Assembly: GCA_016927095.1 (NCBI GenBank)
Contig: JAFGNI010000418.1
Coordinates: forward strand, 1-32,391
DNA: 32,391 nt
Direction: 5' to 3'
Origin: Anaerolineae bacterium
GTDB taxonomy: Bacteria > Chloroflexota > Anaerolineae > B4-G1 > SLSP01
Shown: piece after piece, positions 1-6,968 of the stretch
How positions within the stretch are numbered: position 1 is the first letter of the stretch
Layout: each line of letters begins with the position of its first letter
Notes under the pieces: generated by a model
What the model was told of the DNA's origin: nothing
Databases searched by the model: none
Seen by the model: the letters and a program-made list of their open reading frames with translations, nothing else
Translations under genes and position numbers: made by a program

Positions 1-956
1 CGGGTGTTAGGCGCCAGGGCACCTAAGGCCCCCAGCGCCGCAGCATAGGTCAAGTACCCCAGAAGGAAGTAGAGTGCAGCCCAGATGAAGAAGCCTCGTG
101 GCAGCACCGAAGAGAGCGACATCGCGCTGAGTCCCAGCGCGGGTATGCCGCTGCCCAGCGTGAAGAGGCTGCCGCCCATCCAGATCGCCATCTGCAGCAG
201 AGCGACCACACCCAGGGCAACGATCTTGCCCAGCATCAGCTCGCGCGGTCGCAGACTCAGGAGAAGCACCTCGACCACGCTGTTCTCCTTCTCCTTGCTG
301 ACACTGCGGAGCATGAAGCCGCTGCTCATCGTGATGACGAAGAAAAAGACAAACAGCAGGAAAAACGGGATGACCGTTGAGGCACCAGAGCCGCCAACCT
401 CGTCCACCTCAGCTTCCCCGTCCAGGGCCACACGTTCGGTCTTGACCGAAGCCATCGGATTGCGTAACAGCGCAGCGACGTCTGCATCACCTGTAAGGTT
501 GTAGGTCAAGACATACCGAAACCGGTCGTCCTCGCCCAGCGAGCCAAAGGGCGAGTAGTCAGCCTGGATCAGCTCCAGCTTCCCTTCAGCCAGGATGTCT
601 TCAGGTACGATATAGTATTCGTCGATCTCCCCAGCGTCCAGCGCAGCGCGAGCCGCCACCACATCCGGATAGGAGACCAGCCGGTCGTCGGAGACGTCCT
701 CTGGCACCCGGACAATCACCCCTGCCAGGTCAACATAACCTGTCGGCTTTTGCTCCGCCTCCGGCGCCCCAAGGAAGAGCTCGGCGATACCGCCCTCAGG
801 CGCGTCACCCCGGGTCACCAGATCTTGCGCTAGAAACTGCGAACCGAAGGTGATCGAGAAAGTGATCAGTGGGATGGCGAAGGCCGTGAGCCAGAAAGAG
901 GCCTTGCCTATAGTCGAGACTATCTCGTGTTTGATCACCAGAAGCACATTACGCAT
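1..956 (-). CDS. ABC-2 type transporter permease, second copy (partial, 3' end outside window)
   Basis: Membrane subunit of an ABC exporter of the NatB/YhaP (COG1668-like) type, acting in the cytoplasmic membrane with the ATPase at 2186-3133. About 318 residues are visible and the frame stays open to the window edge, so the C-terminus is missing. The N-terminus MRNVLLVIKHE is followed by a first membrane segment (about residues 20-40), an extracytoplasmic region containing GYVDLAGV and AARAALDAGEIDEYY, then further membrane segments starting near residue 200, with the conserved SKEKEN...VVEVLL stretch between them. It is clearly a paralogue of the permease just upstream: the same landmarks occur in the same order. 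Its ATG overlaps the upstream stop by 8 bp (ATGCGTAA), which implies translational coupling. The substrate cannot be told from sequence; Na+, peptide or antibiotic export are known for relatives. Confidence 0.9.
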   Translation of the reverse strand, partial: MRNVLLVIKHEIVSTIGKASFWLTAFAIPLITFSITFGSQFLAQDLVTRGDAPEGGIAELFLGAPEAEQKPTGYVDLAGVIVRVPEDVSDDRLVSYPDVVAARAALDAGEIDEYYIVPEDILAEGKLELIQADYSPFGSLGEDDRFRYVLTYNLTGDADVAALLRNPMASVKTERVALDGEAEVDEVGGSGASTVIPFFLLFVFFFVITMSSGFMLRSVSKEKENSVVEVLLLSLRPRELMLGKIVALGVVALLQMAIWMGGSLFTLGSGIPALGLSAMSLSSVLPRGFFIWAALYFLLGYLTYAAALGALGALAPNT

Positions 957-2193
957 GGCTTGTAGGCTCCTTTTCCAACGTGGGCGCTTGCCCCCGCAGC
1001 CCCTTGAGAATGCTTCTGAACCGCAGGCGCTGCCCATACCGGAGCATCCCCATACGGAGGACCTTGCCGGCCACCCAGAGACTGCCCAAAGCGGCGCCCA
1101 TCAGAAGTACCCAGCTCGCGACCATCTGCCAGAGCGGCACAGTCGCCATCCCCCACCGCAACAAGATGGTGAGGAAAGAAGTGGTGGGGAAAAGGGTAAG
1201 CACCACCAGGAAGGGGCTGTTAGCATTGACGAGGATCAGCGTGACGAAGAAGATGGGCAGGATGAAGAGCATGTTAAGAATGCCCGAGATCTGCTGCCCC
1301 TGCTGACGCTCGGTCACCGCGGCGCCAATCGACGTCATTATCCCCGCGATCAGCGTAAACGTGGGCAGGAAGTAGAGCACCAGAACGATGAGAAGATCCC
1401 AAGGCACCCGCAGGGTTCGCAGCGGCTCCAGATACCGGCCGGCCACCAGCGCCCCGGCCACCAGGGTCGCCACCCAGACCAGGATCTGGGTGAGCGAAAC
1501 GCTCATCAGGCCCACGGCCTTGCCCGCCATCAACCGCGTGGGCGAGAGGGACGTGGCCAGGATCTCCATCGTGCGGTTCTCTTTCTCCTCGGTGACCGCT
1601 TCGAGCAGGTACCCACCGGCACTGGAAACGGCAAAGAACATAAAGAAAGCGACGATGAACGGCAACAGAAAGCTGAAGACGTTGTCCTCGCTGAGCTCGC
1701 GCCGTCCGTCTCCGGAGCGTACGGCAAGATCAAACCCCCGCGATAGCCGGGCTCGGACCTCGGGCGGCTGCCGCTCCACAAGACTGGCGTGCAGGAAGTC
1801 CTCAAAACTGCTGCTCACACGCTCTCCTGGCTCTGATTCACCGTGGACCAGACGGAGTTCTTTGGCGCTGAGATAATCCTGCGGTACCACGTAGTAGGCT
1901 TGGATTGAACCTGCTTCAAGCGCAGCACGAGCGGCGCCTTCGTCGGGAAAGCCCTGGAAAGGATGCTGGAAGCGGCTCTCCGCCTCCAAAGCAGCGCGAA
2001 CAACGGGATCAAGAACGCCGGCAAGGTCAACGTAGCCGACGGGGCGCGAGTCGCCGCCGCTGAGGACAACCAAGGCCGAGATGCCGCCTACCGCCACCAT
2101 GAGCAGTGGGAATCCCAAGACAGCGACAAGGAACGAGCGCTTTCTCACTTGCTTCAGGTACTCATGTTTCGCGACCAACCAGACCTTACGCAT
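949..2193 (-). CDS. ABC-2 type transporter permease, first copy
   Basis: A 414-residue membrane subunit of a NatB/YhaP-like ABC exporter. One hydrophobic helix lies at about 20-40, followed by a large extracytoplasmic domain with GYVDLAGVLDP near residue 55 and AARAALEAGSIQAYY near 90. The C-terminal half holds about five more helices, preceded by the family stretch VTEEKENRTMEILATSLSP. I chose the ATG at 2193 rather than one 12 codons upstream: MRKVWLVAKHE matches the N-terminus of the second permease, a purine-rich AGAGGGGG lies just upstream, and this start overlaps the ATPase stop by exactly the octamer ATGCGTAA seen at the next junction. It probably pairs with the second permease as a heterodimer driven by the upstream ATPase. 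The exported substrate is unknown. Confidence 0.92.
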   Translation of the reverse strand: MRKVWLVAKHEYLKQVRKRSFLVAVLGFPLLMVAVGGISALVVLSGGDSRPVGYVDLAGVLDPVVRAALEAESRFQHPFQGFPDEGAARAALEAGSIQAYYVVPQDYLSAKELRLVHGESEPGERVSSSFEDFLHASLVERQPPEVRARLSRGFDLAVRSGDGRRELSEDNVFSFLLPFIVAFFMFFAVSSAGGYLLEAVTEEKENRTMEILATSLSPTRLMAGKAVGLMSVSLTQILVWVATLVAGALVAGRYLEPLRTLRVPWDLLIVLVLYFLPTFTLIAGIMTSIGAAVTERQQGQQISGILNMLFILPIFFVTLILVNANSPFLVVLTLFPTTSFLTILLRWGMATVPLWQMVASWVLLMGAALGSLWVAGKVLRMGMLRYGQRLRFRSILKGLRGQAPTLEKEPTSHA

Positions 2194-3133
2194 AGGCACC
2201 CCCTCTGAGGGCATCCTCACGATCGCCATCTGCGCCCTGCCCCGCTTTCACAACATTGATGAAGATGTCATCCAGTGAGGGCTCAGCAATCTCGAAGCGT
2301 TCGATCTTGACGCCCTCCTGAGCCGCCAGCGCGTGGAAGACGTCTTGGGGCGACGTACCGGGCGCGAGCGCCAAGTGCCACGCTCCATTATGGCGGCGCG
2401 CCTCCAGTATGCCGGGCAGGCTCGTGAAGTCGCCCTGCCCTTCCAGCGTGATGGCGTTGCCGGCGAAGTCGCGTTTGATGTCGTCAACGGCGCCGTAGAG
2501 CACTGTGTTCCCCTGGTTGATCAGGACGATACGGGTGCAGAGCGCCTCCACCTGGTACATCTGATGGGTGGACATGATGATGGCCTTGCCCGCCGCGCGT
2601 TGCTCCTCGATGATATCCTTCACAAGCCGGGTGTTCACCGGATCCAACCCCGAGAAAGGCTCGTCAATCACGATGAGATCGGGGTCGTGGATCAATGCCG
2701 TGATAATCTGGGCCTTCTGTTGCATACCTTTCGATAGCTCCTGCACTTTCTTGTCACGGTGATCGTAGAGGTCGAGCCGGCGCAGCCACTGATCCAATCG
2801 CGCACTGGCTTCACCTTGTGGGACGCCCTTCAATGACGCCAAGTAGACCAGCGTCGGCGCCAGCTTCAGGTCCTGGTAGAGGCCGCGATCCTCAGGCAGA
2901 TACCCGATGCGGTTCTTCTTCTCCTCCGTCATCGGACCGCCGAAGATGGTGACCGTGCCCCCATCGGCACGGAAGATATCGAGCATCATCCGAATGCTGG
3001 TGGTCTTGCCTGCCCCGTTGGGGCCCAACAGGCCAAAGATCTCACCGGCGTAGACCTCGAAACTCACGTCCTTCACAGCCTGAAATGCGCCGAAGGACTT
3101 GGAAAGATGAGAAACAGCAGCTGTAGCTTCCAT
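2186..3133 (-). CDS. ABC transporter ATP-binding protein (NatA/YhaQ-like)
   Basis: Cytoplasmic ATPase powering the two ABC-2 permeases encoded after it. In the 315-residue product the Walker A GPNGAGKTT is at 37-45, the signature appears as LSKGMQQK at 133-140 instead of the usual LSGGQ, and Walker B LIVIDEP with the catalytic Glu is at 153-159, followed by the D-loop SGLD and the H-loop STHQ. The LSKGM signature and the roughly 85-residue C-terminal extension (DUF4162-like, ending EPSLDDIFI) are typical of the NatA/YhaQ/CcmA-like drug and ion exporter group. The ATG at 3133 is preferred over one 15 codons upstream because AAGGAG lies about 8 bases before it and homologues begin just before the strand containing LSKSFG. 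It is the first gene of the operon. Confidence 0.95.
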   Translation of the reverse strand: MEATAAVSHLSKSFGAFQAVKDVSFEVYAGEIFGLLGPNGAGKTTSIRMMLDIFRADGGTVTIFGGPMTEEKKNRIGYLPEDRGLYQDLKLAPTLVYLASLKGVPQGEASARLDQWLRRLDLYDHRDKKVQELSKGMQQKAQIITALIHDPDLIVIDEPFSGLDPVNTRLVKDIIEEQRAAGKAIIMSTHQMYQVEALCTRIVLINQGNTVLYGAVDDIKRDFAGNAITLEGQGDFTSLPGILEARRHNGAWHLALAPGTSPQDVFHALAAQEGVKIERFEIAEPSLDDIFINVVKAGQGADGDREDALRGGAYA

Positions 3134-3441
3134 TCTGGGGTGACTCCTTCTACGGACCTCGAGCGGTTTCCTATCCAAACTCTATTCTATTATACTAGGA
3201 CGGAGGGGAGAGCTGAAGCGGCCCAAGTAGGAATTCATCCTTGGCCCTAAGGACAGTTTTGGCCCCTGGACGTCCGACCAGGAGCGTTGATCGGTCTCGA
3301 CTCGAATCCCCAGCTGGTCACTGCGTTCGGGGTTGAGACCTGCCCTCGCGTGACTTCGTAGTTCCTAGTACAAGACAATGCTAGAACGTGCTCAATGATG
3401 GTAACAGATCCGTGCAGCAGCTCAAGGAGCGCAGATCACCA
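3134..3441. other. Divergent intergenic region between the ABC operon and the 3442 gene
   Basis: This 308-base stretch separates two divergently transcribed units. Apart from the minus-strand -10 element I see no RNA gene and no convincing open frame. An 8-bp palindrome GGACGTCC and the flanking TGGACGTCCGACCA lie near 3267-3280 and could be a small operator. No good plus-strand promoter stands out. Confidence 0.5.
3189..3217 (-). promoter_or_regulatory. Candidate promoter of the ABC operon
   Basis: On the minus strand a perfect -10 hexamer TATAAT (3189-3194) is preceded by a 17-base spacer and a weak -35 TTCAGC (3212-3217). The predicted start near 3183 would give a 5' leader of about 50 bases before the ATPase ATG. 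The -10 is convincing; the -35 matches the consensus at only three positions. Confidence 0.5.
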
Positions 3442-4872
3442 ATGGAAGACCATGCCCCTTCCCTCGCCAGCCGCAGTGCTCTGATCTGGCAGGGCTTCCA
3501 CCACACCTGGACCTACAACCACCGTCTCAACCGGTTCGGCAGTTATGCCATCCAAGCTGGCTCCCTGCCCGGCAGCGATGGCCCGCTCGTCGTCCACGCC
3601 GCAGCCTCCGGCACAGGCGGAGACTCAGCGGATTTCGTGGAGTTCGCCACCTGGGTTGCGGATGCGAAGGGCGTGGCCTTCCAGGCTGGCGTCGCCGAGA
3701 CGGTGTTGGAGTGCCAGCGGGGTGATCCTGAGCCTTTTGTGATCCGGATTGCTGACTTACCCCTGGCGCCGGAGCTGCAAGGGCGTGACGTTATGACGGT
3801 CGTCATCAACGGTTTCGATCTCATCGCCACCGAACACGCGGAGAAACTACTCACGCTGGACATAGAGGCCTCGGAGCCCGTTCTCACCACAGGTGGGACC
3901 AGGGCCCGCCTCCAGATCTTCGGCAACCTGTGCTTCGACTGCCGCAGCTCAGAATGCCAGCTTCTGCCGCTGCGTGTGGAAATCGATCGGGGGGAGAAGG
4001 CGGGGCCTGCGGAACAGCCGGTCCAGATCCACGACGGTGCGAACGCCGAGTTGCCCGAGCCCTATCAGAAGCGGGGCATCAGCCGGCGTAAGGTTGACCG
4101 CACGGCCCGTTGGGTCAAGCAACGCCTCATCAAGCTCACCGACGTCGAGGAGGTGAAGCGCTCCATCGCTGGTGACGATGGTGACATCCTGCGGCGCAGG
4201 CTCTTCCGCATGTTCGGTCGCAGTATCTTCCTGAAGTTCCTCAAGTGGCGGTTCTCAGCGCCCTATACCCTCCGGGTATACTACCTCATCATCGCCGGCG
4301 ATGCTGATGCGTTGCGCGTGACGGAGAGCCCGGACCTGGCCCACGCCTACAGCTGGGATCTGGACCACGAGATCCACCAAGAGGAGCTGGGCGTGAAGCC
4401 CATCCGTTTGGAGGCAGATAGCCCGGCACGCTATGCCGTCAACACGCTGGCCTTCAAGCGCCTACATACTGATGTGATCATCGACGAGCGTCAAGGCACC
4501 GAGGATCCCATCCAGTGGGGCAAGGGCATGCATCTACTGGCGTGGAACTTGGCCATCCGCGACCTCGTGCCGACGGACGGGGTCGTCCGGGCGGAGCTCG
4601 ACCTCTTCTTCAAGAACTGGAGTGAAGCGATGAACGAGGTGATCACGCTCACCACGTGGGGCGCCGTCCGAGCTGCGGGCACAGCACGTTTCGAGACACG
4701 TCTGGCGCTGCTCCAGTTCAGATCGGCCAAAGGCGGCGAACAGCGGCGGCTACCGGGTCGTATCCGGTGGCCCGGCGGCGGGCTGAGCGCTGAGACAGAC
4801 CGGCGAGCCAGTTACTACCGCACCGTCCCCGGCACGCATGACGAGGAGGCACACGATGCACAGGCTCCGTAA
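3442..4872 (+). CDS. Conserved-looking hypothetical protein of unknown function
   Basis: I do not recognise this 476-residue protein. There is no signal peptide and no clear membrane helix. The first half (about 1-200) looks beta-rich and ends in a cysteine cluster NLCFDCRSSECQ (about residues 155-170). A basic stretch around 210-280 (RRKVDRTARWVKQRL, then RRRLFRMFGRSIFLKFLKWRF) is followed by a second beta-rich segment from about 290. The ATG at 3442 was chosen over a GTG at 3388 because AAGGAG lies 12 bases upstream; the spacing is long, so the start is uncertain. The 3' end overlaps the downstream membrane alpha/beta-hydrolase-like gene by 17 bases, so the two are probably co-translated and linked in function. 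Codon use resembles the neighbours, so this is a real gene despite the lack of a family assignment. Confidence 0.8.
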   Translation: MEDHAPSLASRSALIWQGFHHTWTYNHRLNRFGSYAIQAGSLPGSDGPLVVHAAASGTGGDSADFVEFATWVADAKGVAFQAGVAETVLECQRGDPEPFVIRIADLPLAPELQGRDVMTVVINGFDLIATEHAEKLLTLDIEASEPVLTTGGTRARLQIFGNLCFDCRSSECQLLPLRVEIDRGEKAGPAEQPVQIHDGANAELPEPYQKRGISRRKVDRTARWVKQRLIKLTDVEEVKRSIAGDDGDILRRRLFRMFGRSIFLKFLKWRFSAPYTLRVYYLIIAGDADALRVTESPDLAHAYSWDLDHEIHQEELGVKPIRLEADSPARYAVNTLAFKRLHTDVIIDERQGTEDPIQWGKGMHLLAWNLAIRDLVPTDGVVRAELDLFFKNWSEAMNEVITLTTWGAVRAAGTARFETRLALLQFRSAKGGEQRRLPGRIRWPGGGLSAETDRRASYYRTVPGTHDEEAHDAQAP

Positions 4873-6493
4873 CTTCGTGATGCGCCTGAGCATCCATTAC
4901 ATTCTCTTCTCAATCCTCCTGCTGTTGCGCGGCATCAGTCGCGACCAGCAGCTGTTTGGGGTCTGGATTGTCGCCTTCGTCTTCACGCTCCTGTCCGTAA
5001 GCCTGCGTCGCGTTTTGCTCACGCTGGCGCTGCCCTTGATCATCATGACAGGAGGGCTGTTCATCTTCGTGGTCGACGTGATTCTGTTGGCTCTGACAGC
5101 GACGTTCACCCGGCTGAACGTCGCCAACTTCTGGTGGGCGCTGCTCGGCGTCATCGTCATGAGCACCGCCAACATCTGGATCGAGCGCGCCTTTCGCGAT
5201 CTCGGATGGCTGCGCGACAGCGAACCGGGGCAAGGTAACGTCCTGACCCGGCCTTCCCCTCCCTGGTGGGTGCGCTTGACGCTCTTTGCGGTGCTGCTCT
5301 TCGGAATCGGTTTCAGTTTCGCCATGGCAACACAGCTCTTCCTGCTCACCAGCCGGCTCACCACCAACATGATCGCGATTGCGGTCATCGCCTGCGTCGG
5401 CTTTGCTTGCTTCTCCTGGGGGATCGCATGGTTGGTGGCTCACGGCCTAGCGCTGAGTCGCCGGGCACGCTTCAGCATCGTCGCGACCCTCGTCCTGACC
5501 ATCGCTATCGCTGTCCCTGCAGCCGTCATCATTCTGGTGACACCCCCACTGGACGCCGCCGCCGAGACCGTGACCGGACCTCACACCGAGTTCTGGACCC
5601 TTCCAACCGGCTCCGAGATCGCTTACACCCACGTACCGGCAGCCAGCAGCCTGAGGGTGCGGAACCCTATCGTCGTTTTGCACGGGCTGGGAGAGGCAAC
5701 CCTGGCCGCCGAGATCGCCTTCTTCGGGCAACTCAGCGAATCCGGGCACGACGTCTATCTCTATGACATGGTGGGCAGCGGGGATTCCAGCCGGTTGGGG
5801 AATATCGAAGGCTACACGCTGGACCGCCACGTGGCCGATCTGGAGGCGATCCGGGAACACATTGACGGTGACCGTCTGATCCTGATCGCCCACGCCGAGG
5901 GTGCTGAGGTCGCAGGGTGGTACATGATCGGGCATCGCGACCGCGTGGAGCGCGTGGTCTTCTACGGCCCCAGCGCGTTGTGGGCGCGTCAGACCTTTGC
6001 GCGGGACACAACCCGCACGGGCGCCTCACCGGTGAACACGCTAGCGGGACTGGACGTGCGGTCCACGGTCGCGCTTGCGGTGGCCTACTACAGCCCGCGC
6101 ACAGCCCAGGCCTATATGCCGCAAGCGGAGCTGACGGCGTGGGCGGACCGGACGGTCGACGAAGGGACGATGGTCTGTCTGGGTAACGCGGCGTTGGCGC
6201 CGGACCCTGAGGCCCCGGGCTACAATCCCTATGTTGAGATCGTCGGACGGATCTCGGCCCAGCGAATGGGCGACCCTCGGCCCGAACTGGCGAAGCTGCT
6301 GATCCCCACCATCCTCGTGCGTGGCGAGTGCGATCCGGTCGACTCGGCGGTGGTCTGGCAGTACCAGGAGGCACTTCCCTTTCTGCAGACCATCCGTATC
6401 GAGGGCGCCGGCGGCATGCCCCATCTGGAGAAGCCGGAGACCGTCAAGGAGATCCTGCTGGACTTCATTATGGAGCAGACCGTGCCCGAGTAG
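4856..6493 (+). CDS. Multi-TM protein with C-terminal alpha/beta-hydrolase domain lacking the nucleophile serine
   Basis: The 545-residue product has an N-terminal membrane domain of about seven or eight helices (roughly 14-26, 36-50, 54-80, 94-106, 141-165, 171-196 and 206-228). An extracytoplasmic or cytoplasmic alpha/beta-hydrolase fold follows from about 245. Fold landmarks are VVLHGLGE (273-280, oxyanion region), YDMVGSGDS, the acid loop VRGECDP (Asp493) and the C-terminal HLEKPE (His523). The nucleophile elbow reads AHAEG (345-349): the expected G-x-S-x-G serine is Ala347, encoded by GCC. Catalysis by the usual mechanism is therefore unlikely; a binding or scaffold role is possible. I chose the second in-frame ATG (4856) because GAGGAGG sits 6 bases upstream; an ATG at 4838 has no such site. 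The gene overlaps the preceding unknown gene by 17 bases. Confidence 0.88.
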   Translation: MHRLRNFVMRLSIHYILFSILLLLRGISRDQQLFGVWIVAFVFTLLSVSLRRVLLTLALPLIIMTGGLFIFVVDVILLALTATFTRLNVANFWWALLGVIVMSTANIWIERAFRDLGWLRDSEPGQGNVLTRPSPPWWVRLTLFAVLLFGIGFSFAMATQLFLLTSRLTTNMIAIAVIACVGFACFSWGIAWLVAHGLALSRRARFSIVATLVLTIAIAVPAAVIILVTPPLDAAAETVTGPHTEFWTLPTGSEIAYTHVPAASSLRVRNPIVVLHGLGEATLAAEIAFFGQLSESGHDVYLYDMVGSGDSSRLGNIEGYTLDRHVADLEAIREHIDGDRLILIAHAEGAEVAGWYMIGHRDRVERVVFYGPSALWARQTFARDTTRTGASPVNTLAGLDVRSTVALAVAYYSPRTAQAYMPQAELTAWADRTVDEGTMVCLGNAALAPDPEAPGYNPYVEIVGRISAQRMGDPRPELAKLLIPTILVRGECDPVDSAVVWQYQEALPFLQTIRIEGAGGMPHLEKPETVKEILLDFIMEQTVPE

Positions 6494-6601
6494 GGGCCTC
6501 CTACTGGGGCACGCACTCGCAGGTCCCAACCGAGGGTCGCCACAAGGGATCAGCCACAGGAAGGCCTTTGCCGCCAAACTATAGGGGGGAGATTGCCGAA
6601 G

Positions 6602-6675
6602 TGGGCGGTACAGGACTCGAACCTGTGGCCTCCTCCGTGTAAGGGAGGCGCTCTGACCAACTGAGCTAACCGCCC
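6602..6675 (-). tRNA. tRNA-Val(TAC)
   Basis: Read on the minus strand, a full cloverleaf is visible. The 7-bp acceptor stem is GGGCGGT/ACCGCCC, the D-arm is GCTC...GAGC, the anticodon stem is CCTCC/GGAGG with loop CTTACAC (anticodon TAC, valine), the T-arm is ACAGG/CCTGT with loop TTCGAGT, and the discriminator is A. CCA is not encoded. A promoter lies immediately upstream at 6686-6713. Confidence 0.97.
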
Positions 6676-6685
6676 GGCACCCGCT

Positions 6686-6713
6686 ATGATAGCATTGGTT
6701 GGGGTGATGTCAA
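6686..6713 (-). promoter_or_regulatory. Promoter of tRNA-Val
   Basis: On the minus strand a perfect -35 TTGACA (6708-6713) is separated by 16 bases from a -10 TATCAT (6686-6691). The predicted start near 6680 lies only about 5 bases before the mature tRNA 5' end at 6675, so little leader would need removal. Confidence 0.8.
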
Positions 6714-6774
6714 CGGCACAATGAGCTGAGGGCTCTCGCATTTCGACGGGCCTGTTGCATCGGGAGCTCTGCAA

Positions 6775-6817
6775 GGCGGCTAGCTGAGCCGCCCCCGAGC
6801 CGGGTCGGCTACCCGGC
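6775..6817. repeat. Pair of REP-like hairpins
   Basis: Two adjacent perfect 7-bp hairpins, each with a 5-base loop: GGCGGCT/AGCCGCC at 6775-6793 and GCCGGGT/ACCCGGC at 6799-6817. They sit between the tRNA promoter and the glycoside hydrolase gene. Neither is followed by a T-tract, so a mobile REP/MITE-like origin is more likely than a terminator. The rest of 6714-6968 holds no gene that I can support. Confidence 0.55.
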
Positions 6818-6968
6818 CTACACAACAGCCCTTATCCGGCGTCATGTAAAGTGGCCCAATGCGATGGCCCTGGGGCTGAGACTGCTCCGTTTTCCGCTTC
6901 AGAGGCGTCGCCTGTCATCTCCACCTTCCGTTGCTGGCGCCTGGTTTGAAATCGGGTAGACTCGTCTT

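Noticed and set aside
850..1746. A 298-codon plus-strand open frame opposite the ABC permeases
   Set aside because: It is rich in His, Arg, Gln and Glu without domain character, and is antisense to clear permease sequence.
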